Below are positions 15,718-23,771 of a stretch of 64,000 nucleotides of DNA, one piece after another (the first letter of the stretch is position 1; each line of letters starts with the position of its first letter). Origin of the DNA: Paenalcaligenes hermetiae. GTDB lineage: Bacteria > Pseudomonadota > Gammaproteobacteria > Burkholderiales > Burkholderiaceae_B. The translations under genes and the position numbers were made by a program. The notes beneath the pieces were generated by a model. The model did not search any database. It saw only the letters and a program-made list of their open reading frames with translations, and had not been told where the DNA came from. The stretch is taken from the NCBI RefSeq assembly GCF_039543645.1, contig NZ_BAABKD010000009.1:1-64000 (forward strand). The letters are read 5' to 3'.

Positions 15718-17852
15718 TGTCCGAAGCCACCATGTTGAATCGCTCCTTATTAGTCGAACTCCAAACCGAAGAGTTACCTCCTAAAGCCCTAGAAAAAATG
15801 GGGCAAGCCTTTGCTGATGGGGTAGCCAACGTCCTTAGTCAACGTCACTTATTACAGGGCGATAGTACCATCACCGCGTATGCAACGCCCCGTCGTTTAG
15901 CTGTCCATATTACCCATGTTGCCCAACAAGCCGCCGATCAGCCCTTTAGTGAAAAGCTTATGCCCACTAAAGTCGGTATAGATGCCGATGGGAATATGAC
16001 GGCCCCCCTACAAAAACGACTAGATAGCAAAGGACTAGGTCACCTAAGCTTAGCCGATCTAGAAATTAAATCAGACGGCAAGCAAGACTATCTCTATGCA
16101 AATGGCATGGCAACCGGGGCCAAGCTCGCCGATGTGATCAATGAGGCCATCGACTATGCAGTTACGCACCTGCCCATTCCTAAAGTGATGCGCTATCAGC
16201 TTAATGATGGCATCACAAGCGTACGCTTTGTGCGCCCTGCTCATGGTTTAGTGGTTCTCTGGGGCGAAGACGTGCTTGATGCCCAAACCCTTGGCTTAAC
16301 TTCGGGTCGTACCACGTTAGGGCACCGCTTTATGTGCGAAGGCCCACTAAACATTACTTCGGCAGATAGTTACGAACAACAACTTGAGCAACAAGGTTGG
16401 GTGATTCCCTCTTTTGCTAAACGTCGCGAAAACATTCGTCAACAATTACAGCAAGCGTGTGAGCAGCATCAAGCCACCCTGGGTGATGACCCTGAAGTCC
16501 CTGCTTTATTAGACGAGGTCACAGCATTAGTCGAACACCCTACGGTTTACAAGGGCGAATTTGATCCTGTGTTCCTTGAAATACCCAGTGAGTGCTTGAT
16601 TTTAACGATGCGGCTTAACCAGCGCTACTTCCCCCTCTTTGACCCAAATACCCATGCGCTAACACATCGCTTTTTAATCGTGAGCAATATGCAGGTTGAG
16701 GATCCTTCACATATTATTGAGGGAAATCAACGAGTGATTCTGCCACGCTTAGCGGATGCACGCTTTTTCTTTGAAACCGATCGCAAGCAGCCGCTCATAG
16801 ACCGAGTCCCAAGTCTAGAGAACAGTGTTTATCACAACAAGCTTGGTTCACAACGGGTACGCGTGGAGCGTTTACGTCGTTTGGCAGTACATATTGCCGA
16901 ACAACTGGGCGCGGACACGCAGCTTGCCGATCGTGCCGCCCTACTCGCCAAAGCTGACCTCAATACCCTCATGGTGGGAGAGTTCCCTGAGCTTCAAGGG
17001 ATTATGGGCGCGTATTATGCTCAAGCCGATGGCGAGCATGAGCACGTTGTCAATGCACTACGTCATCAATATGAGCACCGTATTCACGCTCCTGTTAGCA
17101 CCGACTCTCTGATTGCCACTACGCTATTTTTAGCGGAGCGCGCAGAAACCCTTATCGGTATTTGGGGAATAGGCTTAGCTCCTACAGGCGAACGCGACCC
17201 TTATGCCTTACGTCGTGCCGCTTTGGGCTTAATCAGCGCGTTCGAACAGCTCAACCAAGGGGGGTATCTGACTCACTCCCGCTTAGATTTACGTGAGCTG
17301 CTCACCTTCTCGGCTGCCGGCTTTGACACCAGCGTCTTAGCAGAAAATACCGTTGAGGAGGTAATTAATTTTATTTATGAGCGCTATCGCAACCAACTTG
17401 TTCAAAGTCACGACCGTAAGGTCGTAGAGGCTGTGCTCGCTTTGCAACCGCCCCTACAACAAGTGAACGCCCGCATCAATGCTTGTGTTGCCTTTGCCCA
17501 GCGCCCTGAGGCAGAGAGCCTTGCAGCCGCTAATAAGCGAATTAGTAATCTGCTCCAGCGCAATACAGAAGCGGCCACCCCGCTGGACCCTAACTTACTG
17601 ACTGAGCCCGCCGAACAAGCTTTGGCAGCAACGATTCGCGAGCTTGCGCCTGTAGCCCAACAACAGTTTGAACAAGGCGACTTTAGCGCTTCTCTCGCCA
17701 CACTGGCAGCGGCTAAAGAGCCTGTGGATCGATTCTTTAACGATGTCATGGTCATGGCCGAGGACATGGCTGTACGCAATAATCGCCTAGCTTTGTTGCG
17801 GCAATTACACCAGTCCATGAATCAAGTGGCTGATTTATCCTTACTTGCCTAG
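15717..17852 (+). CDS. glyS: Glycine--tRNA ligase beta subunit
   Basis: The beta chain provides tRNA binding for glycyl-tRNA synthetase. At 711 residues it has the normal length. Recognisable segments are LLVELQTEELPPKALEKMG at the N-terminus, FVRPAHGLVVLWG, LTMRLNQRYFPLFD, the HD-like region with TLMVGEFPELQGIMGAYYA, and GERDPYALRRAALGL. The C-terminal part is the anticodon-binding-like domain. Its stop overlaps the GTG start of gmhB by one base, so glyQ, glyS and gmhB are almost certainly one transcript. Confidence 0.98.
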   Translation: MSEATMLNRSLLVELQTEELPPKALEKMGQAFADGVANVLSQRHLLQGDSTITAYATPRRLAVHITHVAQQAADQPFSEKLMPTKVGIDADGNMTAPLQKRLDSKGLGHLSLADLEIKSDGKQDYLYANGMATGAKLADVINEAIDYAVTHLPIPKVMRYQLNDGITSVRFVRPAHGLVVLWGEDVLDAQTLGLTSGRTTLGHRFMCEGPLNITSADSYEQQLEQQGWVIPSFAKRRENIRQQLQQACEQHQATLGDDPEVPALLDEVTALVEHPTVYKGEFDPVFLEIPSECLILTMRLNQRYFPLFDPNTHALTHRFLIVSNMQVEDPSHIIEGNQRVILPRLADARFFFETDRKQPLIDRVPSLENSVYHNKLGSQRVRVERLRRLAVHIAEQLGADTQLADRAALLAKADLNTLMVGEFPELQGIMGAYYAQADGEHEHVVNALRHQYEHRIHAPVSTDSLIATTLFLAERAETLIGIWGIGLAPTGERDPYALRRAALGLISAFEQLNQGGYLTHSRLDLRELLTFSAAGFDTSVLAENTVEEVINFIYERYRNQLVQSHDRKVVEAVLALQPPLQQVNARINACVAFAQRPEAESLAAANKRISNLLQRNTEAATPLDPNLLTEPAEQALAATIRELAPVAQQQFEQGDFSASLATLAAAKEPVDRFFNDVMVMAEDMAVRNNRLALLRQLHQSMNQVADLSLLA

Positions 17853-18388
17853 TGAAAACTGCTATTTTAGACCGCGATGGAGTCATTAACTATGACTCCA
17901 AAGCCTTTATTAAATCACCCGATGAGTGGGTTGCTATTCCTGGCAGCCTAGAGGCCATTGCTAAGCTCAAGCAGGCCGGTTGGCGGGTCATCATTGCCAC
18001 CAACCAGTCTGGCTTAGCTCGTGGCCTGTTTAATATGGATACGCTTAACGCCATTCATCTGAAAATGCGTCAGCAGCTTGCTGCTTTCGGTGCACATGTT
18101 GATGCTATTTTTATTTGTCCTCATGGTCCTGATGACCACTGTACATGCCGCAAGCCTTTACCCGGCATGTTCATTGAGGCCATGCGTCGTTATGATCTGA
18201 ATCCAGAAAACTGTGTGGCCGTTGGGGATTCTTTACGAGACCTACAAGCCGCTCATGCCGCCCAGATTTCTACGGCACTGGTTTTAACAGGGAACGGCGC
18301 TCAAACGCAGCAACAACCCCTACCCCCCTTTACCACTACTCACCCCGACTTAGCAGCTGTGGTGCAATTTTGGCTTGCTCAATCCTAA
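17852..18388 (+). CDS. gmhB: D-glycero-beta-D-manno-heptose-1,7-bisphosphate 7-phosphatase
   Basis: GmhB removes the 7-phosphate in ADP-heptose synthesis for the LPS inner core. It is a HAD phosphatase of 178 residues with motif I LDRDGVINYDS (about 6-16), motif II IATNQSGLARG and motif IV AVGDSLRDLQAA. The zinc-binding loop CPHGPDDHCTCRKP (Cys-x-His…Cys-x-Cys) is diagnostic for GmhB and related histidinol phosphatases. It starts with GTG overlapping the glyS stop (TAGTG). The following acyltransferase ATG comes one base after its stop. Confidence 0.93.
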   Translation: MKTAILDRDGVINYDSKAFIKSPDEWVAIPGSLEAIAKLKQAGWRVIIATNQSGLARGLFNMDTLNAIHLKMRQQLAAFGAHVDAIFICPHGPDDHCTCRKPLPGMFIEAMRRYDLNPENCVAVGDSLRDLQAAHAAQISTALVLTGNGAQTQQQPLPPFTTTHPDLAAVVQFWLAQS

Positions 18389-18389
18389 T

Positions 18390-19133
18390 ATGCTGTATTT
18401 ACGCGCTTTTTTATTCCAGCTTTTTTTGATTATCACCGTCATCCCCTATGCGTTTGCTTGCATACTCTGGGCTCCTCTACCCTTACGCTGGCGCTATAAA
18501 CTCACTACTGGATGGCCCCGCATGGTGATCTGGGCAGCAAAAGTCATTTTAGGCATACGATGGCAAATCATTGGAAAAGAGCACTTACCAGATGGTCCTG
18601 CTGTCATATTATCTAAACACCAATCCGCTTGGGAAACCTTTTTCTTTACCGTACACCTGCCTCGTGATGTATGTTTTGTCTACAAAAAAGAACTAAACCG
18701 CATTCCATTTTTTGGTTGGGGGCTCGCTCTTTTAAATATGATCCCTATAGATCGCTCTAAGGGACGCGATGCATTTGAGCAGGTGGTGACCACGGGACAA
18801 TTACGTCTTAATGAAGGACGCTGGCCCTTATTGTTCCCAGAGGGCACCCGTGTCCCACCCGGTAAACGTGTACGCTATAAGCATGGTGGTGCGGCCTTGG
18901 CCACACAATGCCAAGTTCCTGTTATTCCAATCGCACATAATGCAGGGGAATACTGGCCCAAAGGAAAGTTTCTCAAAAAACCTGGGCTCATTACCGTTTC
19001 TATTGGCCCCTTAATCCCCACAGCAGGGCGTACTGTGAACGAAGTCAATCAAGATGTAGAGCATTGGATCGAATCCGAAATGCAACGTTTAAATCCAGAA
19101 CGTTATGAGCTACCAGCTTCTCAAGCCCGCTAA
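18390..19133 (+). CDS. 1-acyl-sn-glycerol-3-phosphate acyltransferase (PlsC-like)
   Basis: This membrane-bound lysophosphatidate acyltransferase-like protein of 247 residues begins with a hydrophobic N-terminal anchor (about 1-25). The acceptor-site block is SKHQSAWETFF (about 76-86). It reads HX4E instead of the canonical HX4D, a variant I associate with a beta/gammaproteobacterial PlsC subgroup. Later blocks are FGWGLALLNMIPIDRS, LLFPEGTRVPPG (the FPEGTR substrate-binding motif) and VPVIPIAHNAG. A TTG at 18375 inside gmhB is possible, but the ATG at 18390 is the better start. The 3' end overlaps the next gene by 29 bases. Confidence 0.88.
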   Translation: MLYLRAFLFQLFLIITVIPYAFACILWAPLPLRWRYKLTTGWPRMVIWAAKVILGIRWQIIGKEHLPDGPAVILSKHQSAWETFFFTVHLPRDVCFVYKKELNRIPFFGWGLALLNMIPIDRSKGRDAFEQVVTTGQLRLNEGRWPLLFPEGTRVPPGKRVRYKHGGAALATQCQVPVIPIAHNAGEYWPKGKFLKKPGLITVSIGPLIPTAGRTVNEVNQDVEHWIESEMQRLNPERYELPASQAR

Positions 19134-19896
19134 ACTTCCCCCTGGAACCCAGTGGAAGAACACCACGGTTTTAGAGCGTCCCTTAAGCTATATGCTTAAA
19201 CGCTCTCGTCGTAAAAGCATTGGTTTACGCATCAGTGATGAAGGCTTGATTCTCACTGCCCCCCACTGGGCCACCAGCCAACATATTCAACAAGCTTTAG
19301 ACACCAAAGCCACATGGATATTTAGCAAACTCGAAGAACGGCTCAAACGTTTGCAACAACAAGCAATGAGTCATACGGTCTGGCAAGAGGGGGGGCAACT
19401 TCCCTATCTTGGCGTCACCATTACGCTTCAGCTCAACCCGCTATTAAAACAGTCGGTGTATGCGGGGGAGCTTAATCAGCCCTCCCATGAAGATCGTCTC
19501 TGCTTGCATTTACCCCCTGACGCAGATAGTCAGCGTATCCAAGACCTTTGTCATAGCTGGCTCCAACAACAAGCCAAACGGGATTTTGCGATACGTTTAT
19601 CGTACTTTTTAGAAAAAAGTGGTTATCAGACACGCTTTAACCAATGGCGTCTAGGCAGCCCAGCAAAGCGCTGGGGTTCTTGCTCTAGCCAAGGCAATAT
19701 CATGTTAAATTGGCGTTTGATTCACTTTGCACCTGCTATTATTGATTATGTGATCGCCCACGAGGTGGCTCACTTAAAAGAAATGAATCACAGCCCTGCC
19801 TTTTGGCAAGAGGTCGAGCGCCTTTTGCCTACGTTTTACACGGCACGGCAACAGCTCAAGCAGTTTGACCCTGCGAGCCTACCCTTATTTGAATAA
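19105..19896 (+). CDS. YgjP-type M48 metallopeptidase domain protein
   Basis: This 263-residue protein carries a YgjP/DUF45 zinc metallopeptidase-like domain. The zinc motif HEVAHLKEMNHSPAFW (HExxH plus a downstream His) lies at about 218-233, preceded by RWGSCSSQGNIMLNW. The N-terminal half has the characteristic RRKSIGLRISDEGLILTAP strand region. Members are widely conserved but their substrates are not established. The start lies inside the acyltransferase gene (29-bp overlap). A later ATG at 19192 would delete the conserved N-terminal strand. Confidence 0.85.
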   Translation: MSYQLLKPAKLPPGTQWKNTTVLERPLSYMLKRSRRKSIGLRISDEGLILTAPHWATSQHIQQALDTKATWIFSKLEERLKRLQQQAMSHTVWQEGGQLPYLGVTITLQLNPLLKQSVYAGELNQPSHEDRLCLHLPPDADSQRIQDLCHSWLQQQAKRDFAIRLSYFLEKSGYQTRFNQWRLGSPAKRWGSCSSQGNIMLNWRLIHFAPAIIDYVIAHEVAHLKEMNHSPAFWQEVERLLPTFYTARQQLKQFDPASLPLFE

Positions 19897-19906
19897 AGGA
19901 ATGATT

Positions 19907-20302
19907 ATGCGTATTTTGCACACCATGCTGCGCGTAGGTGACCTACAGCGTTCTCTGGACTTTTATACCAATGTTTTGGGTATGAAACTCTTACGCCAAA
20001 AAGATTATCCCGATGGTAAGTTCACCCTGGCTTTTGTTGGTTATGGTGAAGAAAGCGAAACGGCTGTACTTGAGCTGACCCATAACTGGGATACGGACAG
20101 CTATGACTTAGGTAATGGTTATGGTCATATTGCTCTAGAGGTCGAAGATGCCTACCAAGCCTGTGAGACGATTAAAGCCAAGGGCGGTAAGGTCGTCCGT
20201 GAAGCAGGCCCAATGAAGCATGGCAACACCGTAATTGCTTTTGTCGAAGACCCCGATGGTTATAAAATCGAGCTAATTCAAGCTAAAGGGCGCGAAGACT
20301 AA
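19907..20302 (+). CDS. gloA: Lactoylglutathione lyase (glyoxalase I)
   Basis: GloA converts the hemithioacetal of methylglyoxal and glutathione into S-lactoylglutathione. The 131-residue protein has the standard form MRILHTMLRVGDLQRSLDFY, YGEESETAVLELTHNW, GNGYGHIALEVEDAY and FVEDPDGYKIELIQ. Metal ligands H5, E56, H74 and E122 (family numbering) can be matched. An AAAGGA at 19895-19900 selects the ATG at 19907 over the one at 19901. It is the last gene of the glyQ-gloA unit. Confidence 0.97.
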   Translation: MRILHTMLRVGDLQRSLDFYTNVLGMKLLRQKDYPDGKFTLAFVGYGEESETAVLELTHNWDTDSYDLGNGYGHIALEVEDAYQACETIKAKGGKVVREAGPMKHGNTVIAFVEDPDGYKIELIQAKGRED

Positions 20303-20324
20303 AGCTCACCTTACGGGATACAGT

Positions 20325-20345
20325 AAGCGGGCTACTGCCCGCTTT
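20325..20345 (+). terminator. Terminator after gloA
   Basis: AAGCGGGC (20325-20332) pairs with GCCCGCTT (20337-20344) around a TACT loop, followed by TTTT. It ends the glyQ-gloA unit, 21 bp before the next ATG. Confidence 0.85.
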
Positions 20346-20365
20346 TTATTTGGGATAAAGTCATT

Positions 20366-21595
20366 ATGTTAAATACCCTTTGGGTGTTGTTTTTTGTGGT
20401 TGCTGCCAGCAGTGGGCTATATCATTGGCTCATACTAGGCCAAGCCGATATTTTTAGCCAAATGGTGCAAAGTTTATTTGCTATGGCTGAGCTATCTGTA
20501 CAAATTATGATTGTACTTTTTGGCACCCTTAGCTTATGGCTTGGTTTCTTACGCATCGCAGAAAAAGCCGGTCTTATTGAAAAGCTCGCTCGCTGGCTTA
20601 CCCCCCTATTTACACGCTTAATGCCAGGCGTTCCAGCAGGACATCCCGCTCTGGGTTTAATCACCCTAAACTTTGCTGCTAATGGGCTAGGCTTAGATAA
20701 TGCCGCCACCCCAATTGGGTTACGCGCCATGCGTGCCCTGCAAGAGCTGAACCCAGATCCTAAAACAGCAACAAATGCTCAAATCCTATTTTTGGTCTTA
20801 AATACGTCCTCGCTCACCTTATTGCCTATTAGTATTTTTATGTATAGGCTACAGCAGGGCGCTGCCGATCCCACCTTGGTTTTTTTACCCATTTTATTAG
20901 CGACAACCGCCTCTTCCTTAGCTGGGCTGCTCGCCGTCGCTCTGGTACAACGCATACGCCTAGGCGATCCAATACTCTTACTCTGGTTGGGCTCGCTGCT
21001 ACTCTTGCTGGGGCTATTTATTGCCAGTCTCGCTACTCTAAGCGCAGCGGCTCTGAATCACTTTTCATCCCTACTCGGCAACCTGAGCTTATTAGGGGTC
21101 ATTGCTCTCTTTTTATGGGCTGGTTGGCGTAAAAAACTGGCCTTATATGACCAGTTTATAGAGGGCGCCAAAGAAGGCTTTGAGGTAGCCAAAAATCTAC
21201 TGCCTTATTTGCTGGCCATGCTCTGTGCTATTGGCCTATTACGAGCTTCAGGCGCCTTAGAAATAGCACTTAGCGGGATTCGTTGGGTAGTGGATAGCCT
21301 AGGCGTGGATAACCGTTTTGTTGATGCTCTGCCCACAGCTCTGATGAAGCCATTTTCTGGTGGTGCGGCTCGGGCGCTATTAATAGAAACCATGCAGCAC
21401 CATGGTGTGGACAGTTTTGCCGCCTTATTGGCTGCCACCTTTCAGGGCAGCACGGAAACCACTTTTTATGTTCTTGCTGTGTATTTTGGTGCGGTCGGTA
21501 TCCAACGCGCTCGGCATGCCATCCCCTGCGCGCTAATTGCCGACGCTGCCGGTATCAGCGCCGCTATCGCTGTCAGCTACTGGTTTTTTGCTTAA
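20366..21595 (+). CDS. SpmA/SpmB-like fused nucleoside-recognition (Gate domain) membrane protein
   Basis: This 409-residue polytopic membrane protein has two Gate/nucleoside-recognition domains in tandem. The first half resembles SpmA (LITLNFAANGLGLDNAATPIGLRAM at about 98-122, plus LVLNTSSLTLLP). The second resembles SpmB (FSGGAARALLIE and the AATFQGSTETTFYVLAVYFGAVG segment at about 353-375). In Firmicutes these are separate spore maturation proteins. Fused versions occur in non-sporulating proteobacteria, where their substrate is unknown. The gene follows the gloA terminator and overlaps the convergent rsmA stop by 4 bp. Confidence 0.85.
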   Translation: MLNTLWVLFFVVAASSGLYHWLILGQADIFSQMVQSLFAMAELSVQIMIVLFGTLSLWLGFLRIAEKAGLIEKLARWLTPLFTRLMPGVPAGHPALGLITLNFAANGLGLDNAATPIGLRAMRALQELNPDPKTATNAQILFLVLNTSSLTLLPISIFMYRLQQGAADPTLVFLPILLATTASSLAGLLAVALVQRIRLGDPILLLWLGSLLLLLGLFIASLATLSAAALNHFSSLLGNLSLLGVIALFLWAGWRKKLALYDQFIEGAKEGFEVAKNLLPYLLAMLCAIGLLRASGALEIALSGIRWVVDSLGVDNRFVDALPTALMKPFSGGAARALLIETMQHHGVDSFAALLAATFQGSTETTFYVLAVYFGAVGIQRARHAIPCALIADAAGISAAIAVSYWFFA

Positions 21596-22377
21596 GGTGC
21601 TGCTAATAATGGCGTCAGTGCGTCGCTAAGCGCAATGTACTGAGCCAGACTCACTTGCTCTGCTCTGGCGGTGGGATCAATGCCAACAGCTTCCCAGTTA
21701 ATCTGGGGGGCCCAGTCTGCTAAAACCCGCCGCAACATTTTGCGTCGCTGACTAAAGGCTTTGGCTACCACTTGGGCAAACACCGCCTCATCTTTGGCTT
21801 GAAGACGATCCGCTTTTAACGGTCGCATCCGTACCACCGCTGATGTCACCTTAGGTGCTGGATCAAAGGCCTCTGGCCCTACATCAAATAGTTTAACCAT
21901 CCGATATCGAGACTGCAGCATCACGGATAAACGCCCATAAGCGGCATCCCCTGGCTGAGCCACCATACGATCAATGACCTCTTTTTGCAGCATAAAATGC
22001 TGATCCAAGACCTGATCCGCATATTGCATCAAATGAAACAACAAAGGGCTCGAGATGTTATAGGGCAAATTACCGACTATACGTAAGCCCGAGCCAAACT
22101 GACTAAAGTCCACGGTGAGCACATCCGCGGAAATAATCTGAAGCTGCTCAGGACGGTATTTTCTTTCTAAAAAAGCGACTAAGTCACGGTCGATTTCAAT
22201 CACAGTAAGCTGATCTACTGCCTGTGTTAATGGCTGCGTTAACGCAGACATCCCAGGCCCAATTTCAATCAGTTTGTCTGTTGGTTGGGGATCAATCGCA
22301 CGCACAATTTGGTGGATAACCCCCTCATCGTGCAAAAAATTTTGTCCAAAGCGCTTACGCGCCTGATGATGTTGCAT
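21592..22377 (-). CDS. rsmA: 16S rRNA dimethyladenosine transferase RsmA/KsgA
   Basis: RsmA dimethylates A1518 and A1519 of 16S rRNA during late 30S assembly. The 261-residue protein shows RKRFGQNFLHD at the N-terminus, the SAM-binding IEIGPGMSALT, the acidic VIEIDRDL and the catalytic NLPYNISSPLLF. KAFSQRRKMLRR lies in the C-terminal domain. It starts 8 bp after surA, and the lptD-surA-rsmA order is the classic proteobacterial arrangement, with pdxA absent between surA and rsmA here. Confidence 0.98.
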   Translation of the reverse strand: MQHHQARKRFGQNFLHDEGVIHQIVRAIDPQPTDKLIEIGPGMSALTQPLTQAVDQLTVIEIDRDLVAFLERKYRPEQLQIISADVLTVDFSQFGSGLRIVGNLPYNISSPLLFHLMQYADQVLDQHFMLQKEVIDRMVAQPGDAAYGRLSVMLQSRYRMVKLFDVGPEAFDPAPKVTSAVVRMRPLKADRLQAKDEAVFAQVVAKAFSQRRKMLRRVLADWAPQINWEAVGIDPTARAEQVSLAQYIALSDALTPLLAAP

Positions 22378-22384
22378 GTAAATC

Positions 22385-23770
22385 CTATTTGCGACGCCCT
22401 GAGCTTAGCTCAGGATCTAAACGATTATCAATATAGGCTTGGCTACGAATTTGGCTAAGCCAGTCATCAAAAGCGGGCTCTACGCGCTGTTGATGTAACA
22501 TTTGGCGAGCCTGCATACGTCGGAACTCATTACCAACGTTACGGTCACGGCGCTCATCAACGCGAATAATGTGCCAACCAAACTGTGAACGAATGGGCGC
22601 GCTAACCTGCCCTACCGCCAAAGCATCCATAGCCTGCTCAAATGCCGGTACCGTTTCCCCTGGATTCAACCAGCCTAAACTCCCCCCTTGCGGAGCAGAA
22701 GCATCTTCGGAATAGGCGCGAGCGAGCTCCTCAAAATTTTCACCATTACGTAAACGATAAGCAATTTGATCAATGCGCTCTTTAGCCTGCTCATCGCTTG
22801 TTATCTGATTAAATTTAATCAAAATATGACTAGCCCGCGTTTGGGTTACTAAGAAATCTGCCTCTGCCGATTGCGCATTGCCCGCTTGAGAGCGATTAAG
22901 CACTTTTAAAATATGATAGCCTGCCCCACTGCGCACCACGTCTGTTACCTGACCTGTGGCCGTATCTTTTAGTGCTGACGCAAATACATCCGGCCATCCC
23001 TCTAAAGGCCTTGCTCCCAGCACACCACCCTGCAATGCTTCCGGACCATCAGAAGAGGCTGCCGCTACACCAGCAAAATCAGCCCCTGATCGCACCTGAC
23101 GTAATAATGATTCCGCTTTTTGTTTAAGCTCTGCTTGTGTAGCTTGACTTGCCCCCTCGGGTACACGCACGAGTATCTGTGCCACCTCGAGGATTTCATT
23201 CGCCTGTGCTGGTTGTTTGGTCGAAGCCGGATCAATACCTTGGCTTTTTAATAACGCATCAATCTCTGAGTCAGAAATACTAATCCGGGGGTCAATGACT
23301 TGCTGGCGAATACGATCTATTAAGACTTCCTGGCGCAAGCTTCGCAAATAAGTTTCCCATTGTAAGCCGCCCTTTTCAATCTCCTGACGCAATTGAGCTA
23401 AGGACATCTGATTACGATTTGCGATCAGCTCCGCCGCTTCTAAGGGATCAATTTGGTCTGGGTTAAACCCCATATGTAACGCTTCTTGGCGTAATAAGCG
23501 CTCATCGATCAACCGTTGCAAAACCTGACGCTGTAAGATTTCCTCGTCGGGAACTGGAATTTTTTGCGCACGCAGATTTTTTGTCACTTCTGCGACCTCG
23601 GCATTGACCTGACGCAAAGTGATGACATCTTGGTTAACTACCGCTGCAATTCCATCCACATAACCCTGGGAGTCGGTAAGGGGCTGCGCCATAGCAAGCT
23701 CTACATTGGCAACGCCGCCAATAGTCATTAAACAAAACACGACTTGGCGCGTTAATTGCTGTAACTGCAT
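22385..23770 (-). CDS. surA: Periplasmic chaperone / peptidyl-prolyl isomerase SurA
   Basis: SurA escorts outer-membrane proteins through the periplasm. The 461-residue protein has a signal peptide (to about AMAQ at 26-29), an N-terminal SurA_N chaperone domain and two parvulin PPIase domains. The second (about 300-400) is the better conserved: RASHILIKF, YSEDASAPQGGSLGWLNPGETVPAFE and FGWHIIRVDERR. The ATG at 23770 comes one base after the lptD stop (TAA-T-ATG), and a TTG further upstream is rejected. Co-transcription with lptD fits its role in LptD folding. Confidence 0.97.
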   Translation of the reverse strand: MQLQQLTRQVVFCLMTIGGVANVELAMAQPLTDSQGYVDGIAAVVNQDVITLRQVNAEVAEVTKNLRAQKIPVPDEEILQRQVLQRLIDERLLRQEALHMGFNPDQIDPLEAAELIANRNQMSLAQLRQEIEKGGLQWETYLRSLRQEVLIDRIRQQVIDPRISISDSEIDALLKSQGIDPASTKQPAQANEILEVAQILVRVPEGASQATQAELKQKAESLLRQVRSGADFAGVAAASSDGPEALQGGVLGARPLEGWPDVFASALKDTATGQVTDVVRSGAGYHILKVLNRSQAGNAQSAEADFLVTQTRASHILIKFNQITSDEQAKERIDQIAYRLRNGENFEELARAYSEDASAPQGGSLGWLNPGETVPAFEQAMDALAVGQVSAPIRSQFGWHIIRVDERRDRNVGNEFRRMQARQMLHQQRVEPAFDDWLSQIRSQAYIDNRLDPELSSGRRK

Positions 23771-23771
23771 A

